From assembly GCA_963696325.1 (NCBI GenBank), contig CAVOJV010000062.1, positions 1 through 64,000 on the forward strand: a DNA stretch of 64,000 bases. The letters run 5' to 3'. The notes beneath the pieces were generated by a model. The model worked only from the letters and a program-made list of their open reading frames with translations, was not told the DNA's origin and ran no database searches. The translations under genes were made by a program, and so were the position numbers. Shown here piece after piece: positions 27,374-35,976 of this stretch; within the stretch, counting starts at the first letter, position 1, and every line of letters begins with the position of its first letter. The DNA is from CAVOJV01 sp963696325. GTDB taxonomy: Bacteria; Pseudomonadota; Gammaproteobacteria; Competibacterales; Competibacteraceae.

Positions 27374-28018
27374 TTAGATCCAATACGTGGTTTTGGTCAT
27401 CAGCTTGGCGGCGGCTTGCATCAATAGGCGCGCTGGCAGCGGCAGCCTGGCGCCTCCCGCCTCCCGCGCCATGGTGGCGTGATGGTCTTCGTCATCTTTC
27501 ATAGCCTCCAGGATTGCCCGGCTTTTGTGGTCCTGGGATGACATCCGCTCCAGGTGGGTTTCCAAATGGCGGACCACTTGGTGCTCGGTCTCCGCGAGGA
27601 ATCCCAGGTTCCAACGGTCTCCCAGCGCGCCGGAGAGCGCGCCGACGGCAAAAGAGCCCGCATAAAATAGCGGATTAAGCAGGCTGGTATGATCATCCAG
27701 TTCCCTTAGCCGCGCCGCGCACCAGTCCAAATGATCGCTTTCCTCCGCCGCCGCCTGTTCCAGCCGCTCCCGCACGGTTTCATTGCGGGCGGTCAATGCC
27801 TGACCCTGATAGAGGGCCTGGGCGCAGATCTCGCCGCAGTGATTGACGCGCAGCAAGCGTGCGGATTGTTGCTGGTCGGCGGGGAGCAGGGCGGTCTCCT
27901 CGGCGTTGCCAGCGGGATTGCAGCGGCCGGTGGTTTGGGGACGGCCGAATACGTTACGAATCGCCTGATCCAGATTGATGAGCAGGTTGTCAATGGAACT
28001 ATAGTCACGTGCTGTCAT
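27374..28018 (-). CDS. coq7: 3-demethoxyubiquinol 3-hydroxylase (Coq7)
   Basis: Di-iron monooxygenase of ubiquinone synthesis, 214 residues. The ferritin-like iron ligands are visible as LRVNHCGEICAQ, AAAEESDHLDWC, FLAETEHQVVRHLETH and MKDDEDHHATMA (glutamates and ExxH pairs). It is convergent with speD and divergent from rplM. It takes the place of UbiF used by enterobacteria. Confidence 0.95.
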   Translation of the reverse strand: MTARDYSSIDNLLINLDQAIRNVFGRPQTTGRCNPAGNAEETALLPADQQQSARLLRVNHCGEICAQALYQGQALTARNETVRERLEQAAAEESDHLDWCAARLRELDDHTSLLNPLFYAGSFAVGALSGALGDRWNLGFLAETEHQVVRHLETHLERMSSQDHKSRAILEAMKDDEDHHATMAREAGGARLPLPARLLMQAAAKLMTKTTYWI

Positions 28019-28214
28019 AACGGTGCAGACCGAAACCTTGAGTGATTGTAAGCAGACTTAAATCTTCCACCGGTTCGTTTCGCGGAGCAAGCGCCCCTTT
28101 CGACCGCCGTAGGATAGATTATGAGTGGAAATCTTTCTTCAGACTTGTAATACAACAAATGCTTATTGTACGATAACTCTCTTTTAGAAAGCACGGGTCT
28201 ATGCAGAGTAACTT

Positions 28215-28643
28215 ATGAAAACATTCAGCGCCAAACCGGCTGACATTAAGCGCGATTGGTACGTGGTCGATGCGACCAACAAGACGCTCGGTCGGTTGTC
28301 TTCTGAAATTGCGCGCCGCCTGCGTGGCAAGCATAAGCCCGAATATACCCCCCATATTGATACTGGCGACTATATTGTCGTGGTCAACGCTGAAAAGATT
28401 CGGGCGACTGGCAGCAAACGGACCGACAAGGTCTACTATAAGCACACTGGCTATATTGGCAACATGAAGTCGATCACGCTGGAGAGGCTTTTGCAAAAAG
28501 CCCCTGAGCGTGTCATTGAGACGGCAGTGAAAGGTATGTTGCCAAAGAACTCACTGGGGCGCGACATGTATCGCAAGCTCAAGGTGTTTGCGGGTCCTGA
28601 GCACAATCACAGCGCTCAGCAGCCGAAACCTTTGGACCTATAG
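28215..28643 (+). CDS. rplM: 50S ribosomal protein L13
   Basis: A 142-residue protein with MKTFSAKPADIKRDWYVVDA, TNKTLGRLSSEIARRLRGKH, HTGYIGNMKSITLERLL and GMLPKNSLGRDMYRKLKVFA. First gene of the classical rplM-rpsI operon, 41 bases before rpsI. The 196-base divergent region with coq7 must hold its promoter; I did not pinpoint it. Confidence 0.98.
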   Translation: MKTFSAKPADIKRDWYVVDATNKTLGRLSSEIARRLRGKHKPEYTPHIDTGDYIVVVNAEKIRATGSKRTDKVYYKHTGYIGNMKSITLERLLQKAPERVIETAVKGMLPKNSLGRDMYRKLKVFAGPEHNHSAQQPKPLDL

Positions 28644-28683
28644 TGCGACTTGGCTTGGTTGTGGATCAGCACGGATAATTTAA

Positions 28684-29076
28684 ATGGTAGAAAATCAATA
28701 TTATGGTACCGGTCGGCGTAAGACTTCCACGGCACGGGTATTCTTGCGATCGGGTTCAGGCAATATCACTGTAAACGGCCAGGCCTTGGATCAATACTTT
28801 GGCCGCCAGACCTCCTGCATGGTGGTACGGCAGGCCTTGCAAGCGGTCGACATGTCCGAAAAGTTCGATATGTATGTCACGGTGAGCGGAGGCGGCATCA
28901 CGGGTCAAGCCGGTGCTATCCGCCACGGCATAACGCGCGCCCTGATGGTCTATGACGAGGGCCTGCGGGTTCCGTTACGCAAGGCGGGTTTCGTTACTCG
29001 CGACGCCCGCGCTGTCGAGCGTAAGAAAGTTGGCTTGCGCAAGGCCCGCCGCGCGAAACAGTTCTCCAAACGCTAA
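28684..29076 (+). CDS. rpsI: 30S ribosomal protein S9
   Basis: A 130-residue protein: NQYYGTGRRKTSTARVFLRS, TVSGGGITGQAGAIRHGITR and the P-site tRNA-contacting C-terminus RKVGLRKARR-type ending QFSKR. Second gene of the rplM-rpsI operon, followed ten bases later by tRNA-Gln, so the transcript may continue into the tRNA. Confidence 0.98.
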   Translation: MVENQYYGTGRRKTSTARVFLRSGSGNITVNGQALDQYFGRQTSCMVVRQALQAVDMSEKFDMYVTVSGGGITGQAGAIRHGITRALMVYDEGLRVPLRKAGFVTRDARAVERKKVGLRKARRAKQFSKR

Positions 29077-29085
29077 ACCCTTTAG

Positions 29086-29159
29086 TGGGGGATCGTCTAG
29101 CGGCAGGACTACGGACTCTGACTCCGTCAACCTAGGTTCGAATCCTAGTCCCCCAGCCA
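29086..29159 (+). tRNA. tRNA-Gln (CTG anticodon)
   Basis: A cloverleaf of 74 bases including an encoded CCA. The acceptor TGGGGGA pairs with TCCCCCA, the discriminator is G, the anticodon loop CTCTGAC carries CTG, and the T arm contains GGTTCGAATCC. It lies ten bases after rpsI. Confidence 0.96.
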
Positions 29160-29164
29160 GGTAC

Positions 29165-29194
29165 GCCCGCCTGCGAAATGCCGGCGGGCTTTTT
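29165..29194 (+). terminator. Rho-independent terminator after tRNA-Gln
   Basis: Stem GCCCGCC / GGCGGGC with an 11-base loop followed by TTTTT, five bases after the tRNA. Confidence 0.85.
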
Positions 29195-29413
29195 ATTGCC
29201 CAAGGGCGGCGGGGCTGTCCATAAAGATACAAATTAGGCAAAATCAGGTTGTTGATTTGTTAATTTGCTACAGTAACTTTGTTGTTAGTATAATAATAAT
29301 GTTTGTGCGGTTCTTGTGATCATGGTTTCTACGACAGTCATACTTAACCGGGTAACTTTTTGTTGTATCGATGCGACGAAATTAAGAATTTGTATTTTTT
29401 TTGAAAAAAGTAG

Positions 29414-29442
29414 TTGCATTTCTGCTTCCAGGTGCGTATAAA
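29414..29442 (+). promoter_or_regulatory. Predicted sigma-70 promoter of the first porin
   Basis: TTGCAT and TATAAA are separated by exactly 17 bases, leaving a leader of roughly 60 bases. A small hairpin (TTGTGT/ACACAA) precedes the CAGGAG ribosome-binding site. The rest of the 315-base gap after the terminator is AT-rich with no other feature seen. Confidence 0.6.
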
Positions 29443-29509
29443 TTTACACAACGAAGTTCAAAAGTCACTTTGTTGTGTGTTAGCAACACAAACCTCAGGA
29501 GTTTACGTT

Positions 29510-30661
29510 ATGAATAAGTCTGCTATTGCGCTGGCCCTTACCGCCGCCCTGGCCGCTACTGCTGCTGCCACTGCGAGAGCCGAAACCACCCTGTATGGTT
29601 CCGCTCGTGTCTCGGTCGATTGGACCGATGTCAGTCTTACCGCCCGAGAAAGAGCGAATCTTAATCCTGATCCTAATGTTGTAAATGACCTCAATTCTAA
29701 CTGGGACCTTGTCAACAACGCCTCGCGCCTGGGAGTCAAGGGCTCCGAGGATCTGGGCGGTGGCCTGAGCGCCATTTACCAGTTTGAATTCGGCGTCGAT
29801 ATGACCGAGGGCGGTAACTTCAATAACAACCGTCCCAAGTGGGTCGGCTTGAAAGGCGGCTTTGGTAGCTTCATGGCCGGTACCCAGTGGACCCCCTATT
29901 ACAACGTCATCGGCATCGCCGATGTCTTCAACAGTGATAAGTATGCCTTCACGTTGGGAAACTATAACTACTTAGGCCCCACCCGTACCGATAACACCAT
30001 CGCTTACGTGACCCCGAGCTTCGGCGGTTTCGAAGTCCAGGCGGCCTTGATGATGAATGGCCTGCAGCGCGGTATAAACACCACCACCGGCACTCCCAGC
30101 GGCGCCGTTATTCCCCGCGCCGGCGAGGTGGTGAACAGCCCGCTGCCGAACACCACCGCAGACATAGATGCCTATAACATCTCCGGCATCTACAAGAACG
30201 GTCCGCTGTTCGCGGGTGTCACCTGGGTGCAATCGCAGGGCGACAACCCCCGTGACATAACTGACATTTTTGATGCCGGTGATCGGGGCACGTTGGGTGT
30301 GGGTCTGGGGTACACCATCGGTCCCGTCAGTCTGGCCTTCACCTATGAGGACGGCGATATATTTGGCGCTCCGCTGGGCATTGGTAAGAACGAGGCTCAG
30401 AATTACTACGGCAATATCTCCTGGACCCTCGGCAATGCTATCCTGCGCGCCGGTTACGGCTACGTAGATGTTAGTCCCGAGAGTGAGATTGTCAGAAACG
30501 ACCTCACAAGCGGCGACTTCAACATCCAGAACATCGTTCTGGGCGCCCAGTACAACCTGAGCAAGCGCACCCGGGCGTGGATAGAGTATCTGGATCGTGA
30601 CGGCGATGATGTGATCGCAGATCAGCAAGTGGTCTCCATCGGTATGCGCCACGATTTCTAG
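29510..30661 (+). CDS. Outer-membrane porin (Neisseria/Burkholderia-type), copy 1
   Basis: A 383-residue beta-barrel porin. The signal peptide is MNKSAIALALTAALAATAAA with cleavage after ARA. Mature ETTLYGSARVSVDWTD is followed by NNASRLGVKGSEDLGGGLSA, IYQFEFGVDMTEGGNF and FVGLKGGFG-like blocks. The C-terminus is SIGMRHDF, ending in the aromatic residue needed for barrel assembly. The start at 29510 follows a CAGGAG site. Homologous to the next gene, with longer surface loops. It would admit small hydrophilic solutes; specificity is not predictable. Confidence 0.93.
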   Translation: MNKSAIALALTAALAATAAATARAETTLYGSARVSVDWTDVSLTARERANLNPDPNVVNDLNSNWDLVNNASRLGVKGSEDLGGGLSAIYQFEFGVDMTEGGNFNNNRPKWVGLKGGFGSFMAGTQWTPYYNVIGIADVFNSDKYAFTLGNYNYLGPTRTDNTIAYVTPSFGGFEVQAALMMNGLQRGINTTTGTPSGAVIPRAGEVVNSPLPNTTADIDAYNISGIYKNGPLFAGVTWVQSQGDNPRDITDIFDAGDRGTLGVGLGYTIGPVSLAFTYEDGDIFGAPLGIGKNEAQNYYGNISWTLGNAILRAGYGYVDVSPESEIVRNDLTSGDFNIQNIVLGAQYNLSKRTRAWIEYLDRDGDDVIADQQVVSIGMRHDF

Positions 30662-30697
30662 GTCGAGGCCATTCGGTTAGTCTCTTAGAAAATCCAG

Positions 30698-30720
30698 CGG
30701 GCGCCTTAGGGCGCCCGTTT
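30698..30720 (+). terminator. Terminator after porin 1
   Basis: Eight-base GC stem CGGGCGCC / GGCGCCCG with a four-base loop, followed by a short T tract. Confidence 0.7.
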
Positions 30721-30902
30721 CCGTCAAGCCGAACGAACTTTTCTTGAGTCTTCCAGAAAGTAAGCGCCGGTTCTGGGTAATTTCTCCGGATAGATAAAAT
30801 ACCCTTGGTGATATCAACCATATTATTGATTTAATTTAAAAAGGCTATTTATCATTCGCGGTAAGCTGTTAGTTATGTTGACAGGTTTAATGCCGCAACA
30901 GC

Positions 30903-30930
30903 ATTAATTAGGAATGATTAATTAGGAATG
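30903..30930. repeat. 14-bp tandem duplication covering the porin 2 start region
   Basis: Two perfect copies of ATTAATTAGGAATG lie head to tail. Each contains AGGA followed by ATG. The first copy opens a three-codon reading frame (MIN, stop), and the last ATG is an in-frame candidate start of porin 2. Confidence 0.8.
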
Positions 30931-31938
30931 AATGCCATGAGAAAGTCTACTCTCGCACTGGCCGTTGGGGCCGCCTTGGCTGTTTCGGCGGTTGCCCTGG
31001 CCGATACCACCCTGTACGGGTCCGGCCGTGTCTCCGTCGATTACACCGACACTAACGCGCCAGAAGGATCTGGACTCCCAGACCCCCCTTCCAATTGGGA
31101 CTTGGTCAATAATGCCTCCCGTTTGGGGGTGAAGGGCTCGGAGGATTTGGGCGATGGGTTAAGCGCTATTTACACATTCGAGTTCGGCGTTAATGTGACC
31201 GAGGGCGGTAATTTTAACTCTAACCGTCAGAAATTTGTGGGCCTGAAAGGCGGCTTCGGTCAGGTAAGCCTGGGTACCCAATACACGCCTTATTATAATG
31301 TCACTGGCATCACCGACATTTTTAACAGCATCAAGACCTTCGACATCGATGCGTATCTATATCCAGATGCGGCTAACCGCGAAGCCAACAGCGTCTATTA
31401 CGCGACGCCGGACTTCGGCGGCTTCAGCGGCGAAGCCATGATAGTCATGAGCGGGCTAAATACCGCTTCAAACGGGATAGACAATTGGAACGCGGCACTC
31501 AAGTATCAAAACGGCCCGCTGTTCGCTGGCCTTACTTATGCCGCCTTTGAAGGCTTCAAGTTGGATACCGGTGAGGTGTTGGATAACACCCATCTGTTTG
31601 GGTTGGGTTTGGGGTATCAAATTGGCGATTTCTCGCTGGGCTTCACCTACGAGGACGGCGACGCGAGCCTTGCTTACGGTGACGCCCAAAATTATTATGT
31701 ATCGGGTGCTTACACCTTCGGCAACAATGTCATCCAGGCAGCCTATGGCTACGTCGATCCCAAGGACGAGGACAGTGTCAATAACTACCTCTTGGGGTTT
31801 CAGCATAACTTTAGCAAGCTCACCTCGGTGTGGGTGGAATACATCGGTCGCAGTGATGGCGCAGATGTGAACGACACCAAGAGGCAGGTTTTTGGCGATC
31901 AGAGTACTGTCTCGATTGGCATGCGTCACGACTTCTAA
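30928..31938 (+). CDS. Outer-membrane porin, copy 2
   Basis: A 336-residue (or 333 from ATG 30937) paralogue of the preceding porin. It has a signal peptide ending AVALA, mature DTTLYGSGRVSVDYTD, NNASRLGVKGSEDLGDGLSA, FVGLKGGFGQVSLGTQYTPY and the terminal SIGMRHDF. ATG 30937 (MRKSTLALAVGAALAVS) gives the more typical signal peptide. The pair probably arose by tandem duplication; their loop regions differ, so pore selectivity or phage exposure may differ. Confidence 0.93.
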   Translation: MNAMRKSTLALAVGAALAVSAVALADTTLYGSGRVSVDYTDTNAPEGSGLPDPPSNWDLVNNASRLGVKGSEDLGDGLSAIYTFEFGVNVTEGGNFNSNRQKFVGLKGGFGQVSLGTQYTPYYNVTGITDIFNSIKTFDIDAYLYPDAANREANSVYYATPDFGGFSGEAMIVMSGLNTASNGIDNWNAALKYQNGPLFAGLTYAAFEGFKLDTGEVLDNTHLFGLGLGYQIGDFSLGFTYEDGDASLAYGDAQNYYVSGAYTFGNNVIQAAYGYVDPKDEDSVNNYLLGFQHNFSKLTSVWVEYIGRSDGADVNDTKRQVFGDQSTVSIGMRHDF

Positions 31939-31981
31939 GCCGGTTTCCGCTGCTGCAAGCCTGGCCGGAAAAGTGATGTTT

Positions 31982-32007
31982 AAATGGGCACCCACAGGTG
32001 CCCATTT
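31982..32007. terminator. Bidirectional terminator between porin 2 and rpiA
   Basis: Eleven-base perfect stem AAATGGGCACC / GGTGCCCATTT with a CACA loop, lying between the convergent ends of porin 2 and rpiA. Confidence 0.85.
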
Positions 32008-32026
32008 GCATTTGCGTAATGGGCCT

Positions 32027-32689
32027 TCAGCAGGGCCGCAGTTCCCTCACTCCCGCAGCGGTGCCCAGCAACAGCAAGTCGGCTGGACGCAGGGCGAACA
32101 GCCCCACGGTGACGATCCCGGGGATATTGTTCAACTCCGCCTCCAGCTTGGCAGGTTCCAGGATGCTGAGGTTATACACGTCCAGGATCAGATTGCCGTT
32201 ATCGGTGGTAAAGTTTTCACGGAGCACCGGTTGGCCATCACGGCGCAACAGCTCCCTGCCCACGTAACTGCGGGCCATGGGGATGACCTCGATGGGCAGG
32301 GGAAACTTGCCTAGCACGTCCACCAGCTTGAACTGGTCGGCGATGCAAATGAATCGTTGGCTGGCCGCGGCAGTGATTTTCTCGCGGGTCAACGCGCCAC
32401 CGCCACCCTTGATGAGCTGCAAGTGATGATTGGCCTCGTCGGCGCCATCCACGTACAGGGGCAGTGGTCCCGCCGCGTTCAGATCCAGGATAGGAATGCC
32501 ATGGGATTTGAGACGGCGGGTAGTTACCTCGGAACTGGATACCGCGCCGTCGATCCTGCCCTTGATTTTGGCCAGCGCGGCGATGAAATAATCGACAGTG
32601 GAGCCGGTGCCGACACCGACCACCATGTCTGCTTCAACAAAACCCAGGGCTGCCTCCGCGGCGCGTTTCTTCATGTCGTCGTTGGGCAT
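32027..32689 (-). CDS. rpiA: Ribose-5-phosphate isomerase A
   Basis: A 220-residue pentose-phosphate enzyme: VVGVGTGSTVDYFI, VSSSEVTTRRLKSHGIPILD, the active-site YVDGADEANHHLQLIKGGGG with ALTREKI, and GIVTVGLFALRPAD. ATG 32689 follows an AAGGGG site and gives the standard length. Divergent from ilvA, an order common in gammaproteobacteria. Confidence 0.97.
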   Translation of the reverse strand: MPNDDMKKRAAEAALGFVEADMVVGVGTGSTVDYFIAALAKIKGRIDGAVSSSEVTTRRLKSHGIPILDLNAAGPLPLYVDGADEANHHLQLIKGGGGALTREKITAAASQRFICIADQFKLVDVLGKFPLPIEVIPMARSYVGRELLRRDGQPVLRENFTTDNGNLILDVYNLSILEPAKLEAELNNIPGIVTVGLFALRPADLLLLGTAAGVRELRPC

Positions 32690-32795
32690 AGTGGTACCCC
32701 TTGATGTGTTGCATGGCGAGTATTCGCATTGTAGCGGATCGGGACCCCTTTGGTTCGGTCGTGCCAGGCAACCCCCGGCGTTTAGGGTCATTGCT

Positions 32796-34316
32796 ATGCA
32801 TACGTACATCAAAAAAATCCTAACCGCTCGCGTCTATGACGTGGCTATCGAAAGCCCGCTGGACCATCTGCCGCGGCTTTCCCGGCGCTTGGCCAACCGG
32901 GTGTTGCTCAAGCGCGAAGATCTGCAACCGGTGTTTTCCTTCAAGCTGCGCGGCGCCTACAACAAAATCGCCAATCTGCCCCGCGCAGCCCTGGAGCAAG
33001 GCATTATCTGTGCCTCCGCGGGTAATCACGCCCAGGGGGTGGCTCTGGCGGCCCAGCGCCTGGGCGCGCGCGCTATCATTGTCATGCCGCGCACCACCCC
33101 CGCCATCAAGGTGCAGGCGGTAAAAGATCTGGGGGGAAAGATCATCCTGCGCGGTGACACCTATGATGAAGCCTATCAGCACGCCAAGCAGTTGGAAGCG
33201 GATCAGGGCCTCACGTTCATTCATCCCTATGATGATCCCGACGTCATCGCTGGCCAGGGTACCATCGGTATGGAAATTCTGCGCCAACACCCGGACCCCA
33301 TCGAGGCGATTTTTGCCGCGGTGGGTGGCGGTGGATTGATTGCGGGGGTTTCGGCCTACGTGAAATTTCTCCGCCCCGACATCAAGGTAATCGGGGTGGA
33401 GCCTCAGGACGCGGCTTCCATGCACGCCGCTCTGCAAAAAGGCGAGCGGGTCACTCTTGATCAGGTGGGCCTGTTTGCCGATGGCGTGGCGGTCCGCCAG
33501 GTCGGCGTGGAAACCTTTCGGATTGCCCGGGAGTCGGTGGACGAAATCATCTTAGTGTCCGCAGACGAGATCTGTGCCGCTATCAAGGATATCTTCGATG
33601 ATACGCGCGCCATCGCCGAACCGGCTGGCGCCTTGGGTACCGCGGGTTTAAAGAAATACGTGCAACGACAGGGGATTACCGGCGTAAATTTGGTAGCCAT
33701 CAACTGCGGCGCCAATATCAATTTCGACCGCCTGCGGCATGTGGCCGAGCGGGCGGAACTGGGCGAGCAACGCGAGGCCTTGCTGGCGGTGACCATCCCG
33801 GAGCGGCCAGGTAGTTTCCGTGTTTTTTGCCAGACGATTGGCAAGCGCAATATCACTGAATTCAACTACCGTTATGCCGATCCCAGAGAAGCTCAGGTTT
33901 TTGTGGGGGTGGAACTGAGCAAGGGTATTGCGGAAAAAGATCTGCTGATCGAGACGTTGCGCGCCCAGAATTATCAAGTTTTGGACATGAGCGACAATGA
34001 AATGGCTAAACTGCACGTGCGCTATATGGTGGGTGGGCATGCACCGGCGATCAGGGATGAATTGCTGTACCGCTTTCAATTTCCCGAGCGTCCCGGCGCC
34101 TTACTGAAGTTTCTCACGGGCATGGCCCAGGGTTGGAATATCAGCCTATTTCACTACCGCAACCATGGCGCGGACTACGGACGGGTACTGGCGGGCATCC
34201 AGGTGCCCGAACGGGAGCGCTCGCGTTTTGAGCGCTATCTGGATGAATTGGGCTATGCCTGCTGGAATGAGACCGATAACCCCGCCTATAGGCTGTTTTT
34301 GAATGGCCGCGGCTAA
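32796..34316 (+). CDS. ilvA: Threonine deaminase, biosynthetic (IlvA)
   Basis: PLP enzyme converting threonine to 2-oxobutyrate for isoleucine. The protein is 506 residues: the PLP lysine lies in FSFKLRGAYNKIA, SAGNHAQGVAL binds the substrate, and AVGGGGLIAGV is the phosphate loop. Two ACT-like domains follow (AVTIPERPGSFRVFCQTIG and FQFPERPGALLKFLTGMAQG), which give isoleucine/valine allostery in the long form. ATG 32796 is where homology starts. It ends 18 bases from the convergent unknown gene that opens the signalling island. Confidence 0.97.
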   Translation: MHTYIKKILTARVYDVAIESPLDHLPRLSRRLANRVLLKREDLQPVFSFKLRGAYNKIANLPRAALEQGIICASAGNHAQGVALAAQRLGARAIIVMPRTTPAIKVQAVKDLGGKIILRGDTYDEAYQHAKQLEADQGLTFIHPYDDPDVIAGQGTIGMEILRQHPDPIEAIFAAVGGGGLIAGVSAYVKFLRPDIKVIGVEPQDAASMHAALQKGERVTLDQVGLFADGVAVRQVGVETFRIARESVDEIILVSADEICAAIKDIFDDTRAIAEPAGALGTAGLKKYVQRQGITGVNLVAINCGANINFDRLRHVAERAELGEQREALLAVTIPERPGSFRVFCQTIGKRNITEFNYRYADPREAQVFVGVELSKGIAEKDLLIETLRAQNYQVLDMSDNEMAKLHVRYMVGGHAPAIRDELLYRFQFPERPGALLKFLTGMAQGWNISLFHYRNHGADYGRVLAGIQVPERERSRFERYLDELGYACWNETDNPAYRLFLNGRG

Positions 34317-34334
34317 TTTCAAGAAGACGATCAT

Positions 34335-35903
34335 TCATTTAATGACAACTTTTTCACTTAAAAGATTGCTACAGGCTGCCGCCAAAGGCTTTTTCCATTC
34401 CACTGAATTCACCTCCCACGGCGCAATGTCTGGCACGGTTTCAAACAGAGATGCTAAATGTGCTTCCTTCACAGTGAGCGACAGCATTTTCTCAAAATCA
34501 TTAGTTGTTAGACCGCCACCGGCAATTATCTCGACCGGCCCGGCAGGAATGAGGCAATCGTCCTCGAGACGACACATCACGGTTTGCATTCCGGAAAGGT
34601 AACGGTCAGTCAAGACACGCTGAACGAAACCAGCGATATCACCATAACCCCTAAATTTTTTTAACGCTGTTAGGAGACCCTGCTGCATGAGCGGAAGATA
34701 TTCAGCTTGGTAGTATCCGCCGATACAGGTTACTCCTCGAGCGAAGGAAACCACCAGAAAGCAAGTGAACAGCGATGGCAATAGCCTACCCGCCTGTAAC
34801 CCTGCAATGATGGAATCAGGCGTATAGGGCATCTCCCAAGTTTGACCATCATCATCAACCCCGCGAAGTACTTCTCCTACTGACCTTTCTGATTCAAGAC
34901 TGAGCGGGATGCGTCTGCCAGCCTCATCAATACCCCAAAAAAAGAGTGTCCCACAGCCATTCGACCCCTTTCGCTGAATCCTATCCGATTGCTTCCCAGA
35001 ACAGCGCTGCGTTAGCTTTTCTCTTTCCCAGCAACCTCTTATGCCGTCAAGCTCTACCAACAACTGTTCCCTTAGTTCTGCTTCGAACATCACACACCAG
35101 ACGAGCCCTCTGGGGTTGCATAAATCGAGTTCCAGGAGTTTGCCGACAATTTTCTCAATTTCAAGATAAACCAGATCCGGGGAGGGGGTTCCGGCGGAGA
35201 AAAGTCGCTTCCATATGCGGCTATTCAAAATCACGGATTGCCGCGAGTAACTAGATTGACTTAAAACCTCGGTTCCACAATAGTCCTCGCCCAGGATATC
35301 CCGTATAGTATCCCCGAGAACAGACGAAATCTTGCCTTCTCTTACCATTTGATTAACTTGTCGCACTGCCTGATAAACCATCTTCTCCTGGAAACCAGCT
35401 ACCACACTAACCATCCTCCTCTTAAACTGGTCGGGGAATATTGGGATCCTTCTTGGCACGCTCTCCAAATAATCCAAGGTGACCTGATAAAGCAGCAACC
35501 CTCGCGGATAGGTTAAGTTATTAAGTGGCACATTTCCGAAAGAGAATATAGGGACAGTCGCCGACAAAGTCCCTTTGACTACATTCATAAGAAAGAAAAT
35601 AAGACTGCCCTGGACTGATTGCGCAAAGAAATCAACTCCGTGATGATTAGCCGTTACCGCGATCGGACACCGATCAAGGTCGAGGATGGCCCGATACGCG
35701 ATGGATTCCCCTAGGAGTGGCGCGGCATACTGGTATATTACCTGAAGAAGATCTTCTCGCTTCTGTAAATAAGTATCCGTTTCAGGACAGTTGTAGTTCA
35801 GGAAATCAGACAGCGGTCCATCGCCATATCCAGAAATCGTCTTACTCACAACTGCTGAATGCTTGCAGATAATGTTAAGGTATCTTTCTGCGATTTGGCA
35901 CAT
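34335..35903 (-). CDS. Unrecognised 522-residue protein, third gene of the epimerase/MFS operon
   Basis: I do not recognise the family. The protein has no signal peptide or clear membrane spans and looks like a soluble enzyme. Conspicuous segments are VTANHHGVDFFAQSVQGSLI (a possible NHHGxD active-site motif), PIFSFGNVPLNNLTYPRGLL, NPRGLVWCVMFEAELREQL, GTLFFWGIDEAGRRIPLSLE and FARGVTCIGGYYQAEYLPLM. It lies 73 bases after the MFS fusion on the same strand, behind the DapF-REC gene, so the three are likely co-transcribed. A biosynthetic or substrate-recognition role connected to the product of the epimerase is a guess. Base composition is lower in GC than ilvA next door. Confidence 0.6.
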   Translation of the reverse strand: MCQIAERYLNIICKHSAVVSKTISGYGDGPLSDFLNYNCPETDTYLQKREDLLQVIYQYAAPLLGESIAYRAILDLDRCPIAVTANHHGVDFFAQSVQGSLIFFLMNVVKGTLSATVPIFSFGNVPLNNLTYPRGLLLYQVTLDYLESVPRRIPIFPDQFKRRMVSVVAGFQEKMVYQAVRQVNQMVREGKISSVLGDTIRDILGEDYCGTEVLSQSSYSRQSVILNSRIWKRLFSAGTPSPDLVYLEIEKIVGKLLELDLCNPRGLVWCVMFEAELREQLLVELDGIRGCWEREKLTQRCSGKQSDRIQRKGSNGCGTLFFWGIDEAGRRIPLSLESERSVGEVLRGVDDDGQTWEMPYTPDSIIAGLQAGRLLPSLFTCFLVVSFARGVTCIGGYYQAEYLPLMQQGLLTALKKFRGYGDIAGFVQRVLTDRYLSGMQTVMCRLEDDCLIPAGPVEIIAGGGLTTNDFEKMLSLTVKEAHLASLFETVPDIAPWEVNSVEWKKPLAAACSNLLSEKVVIK

Positions 35904-35976
35904 TAGTTCCGTTCACCGTGGTTTATCAAAATATCCTGACAATGGAAATTAACGTCACTTGACCAGCGCCTATCAA

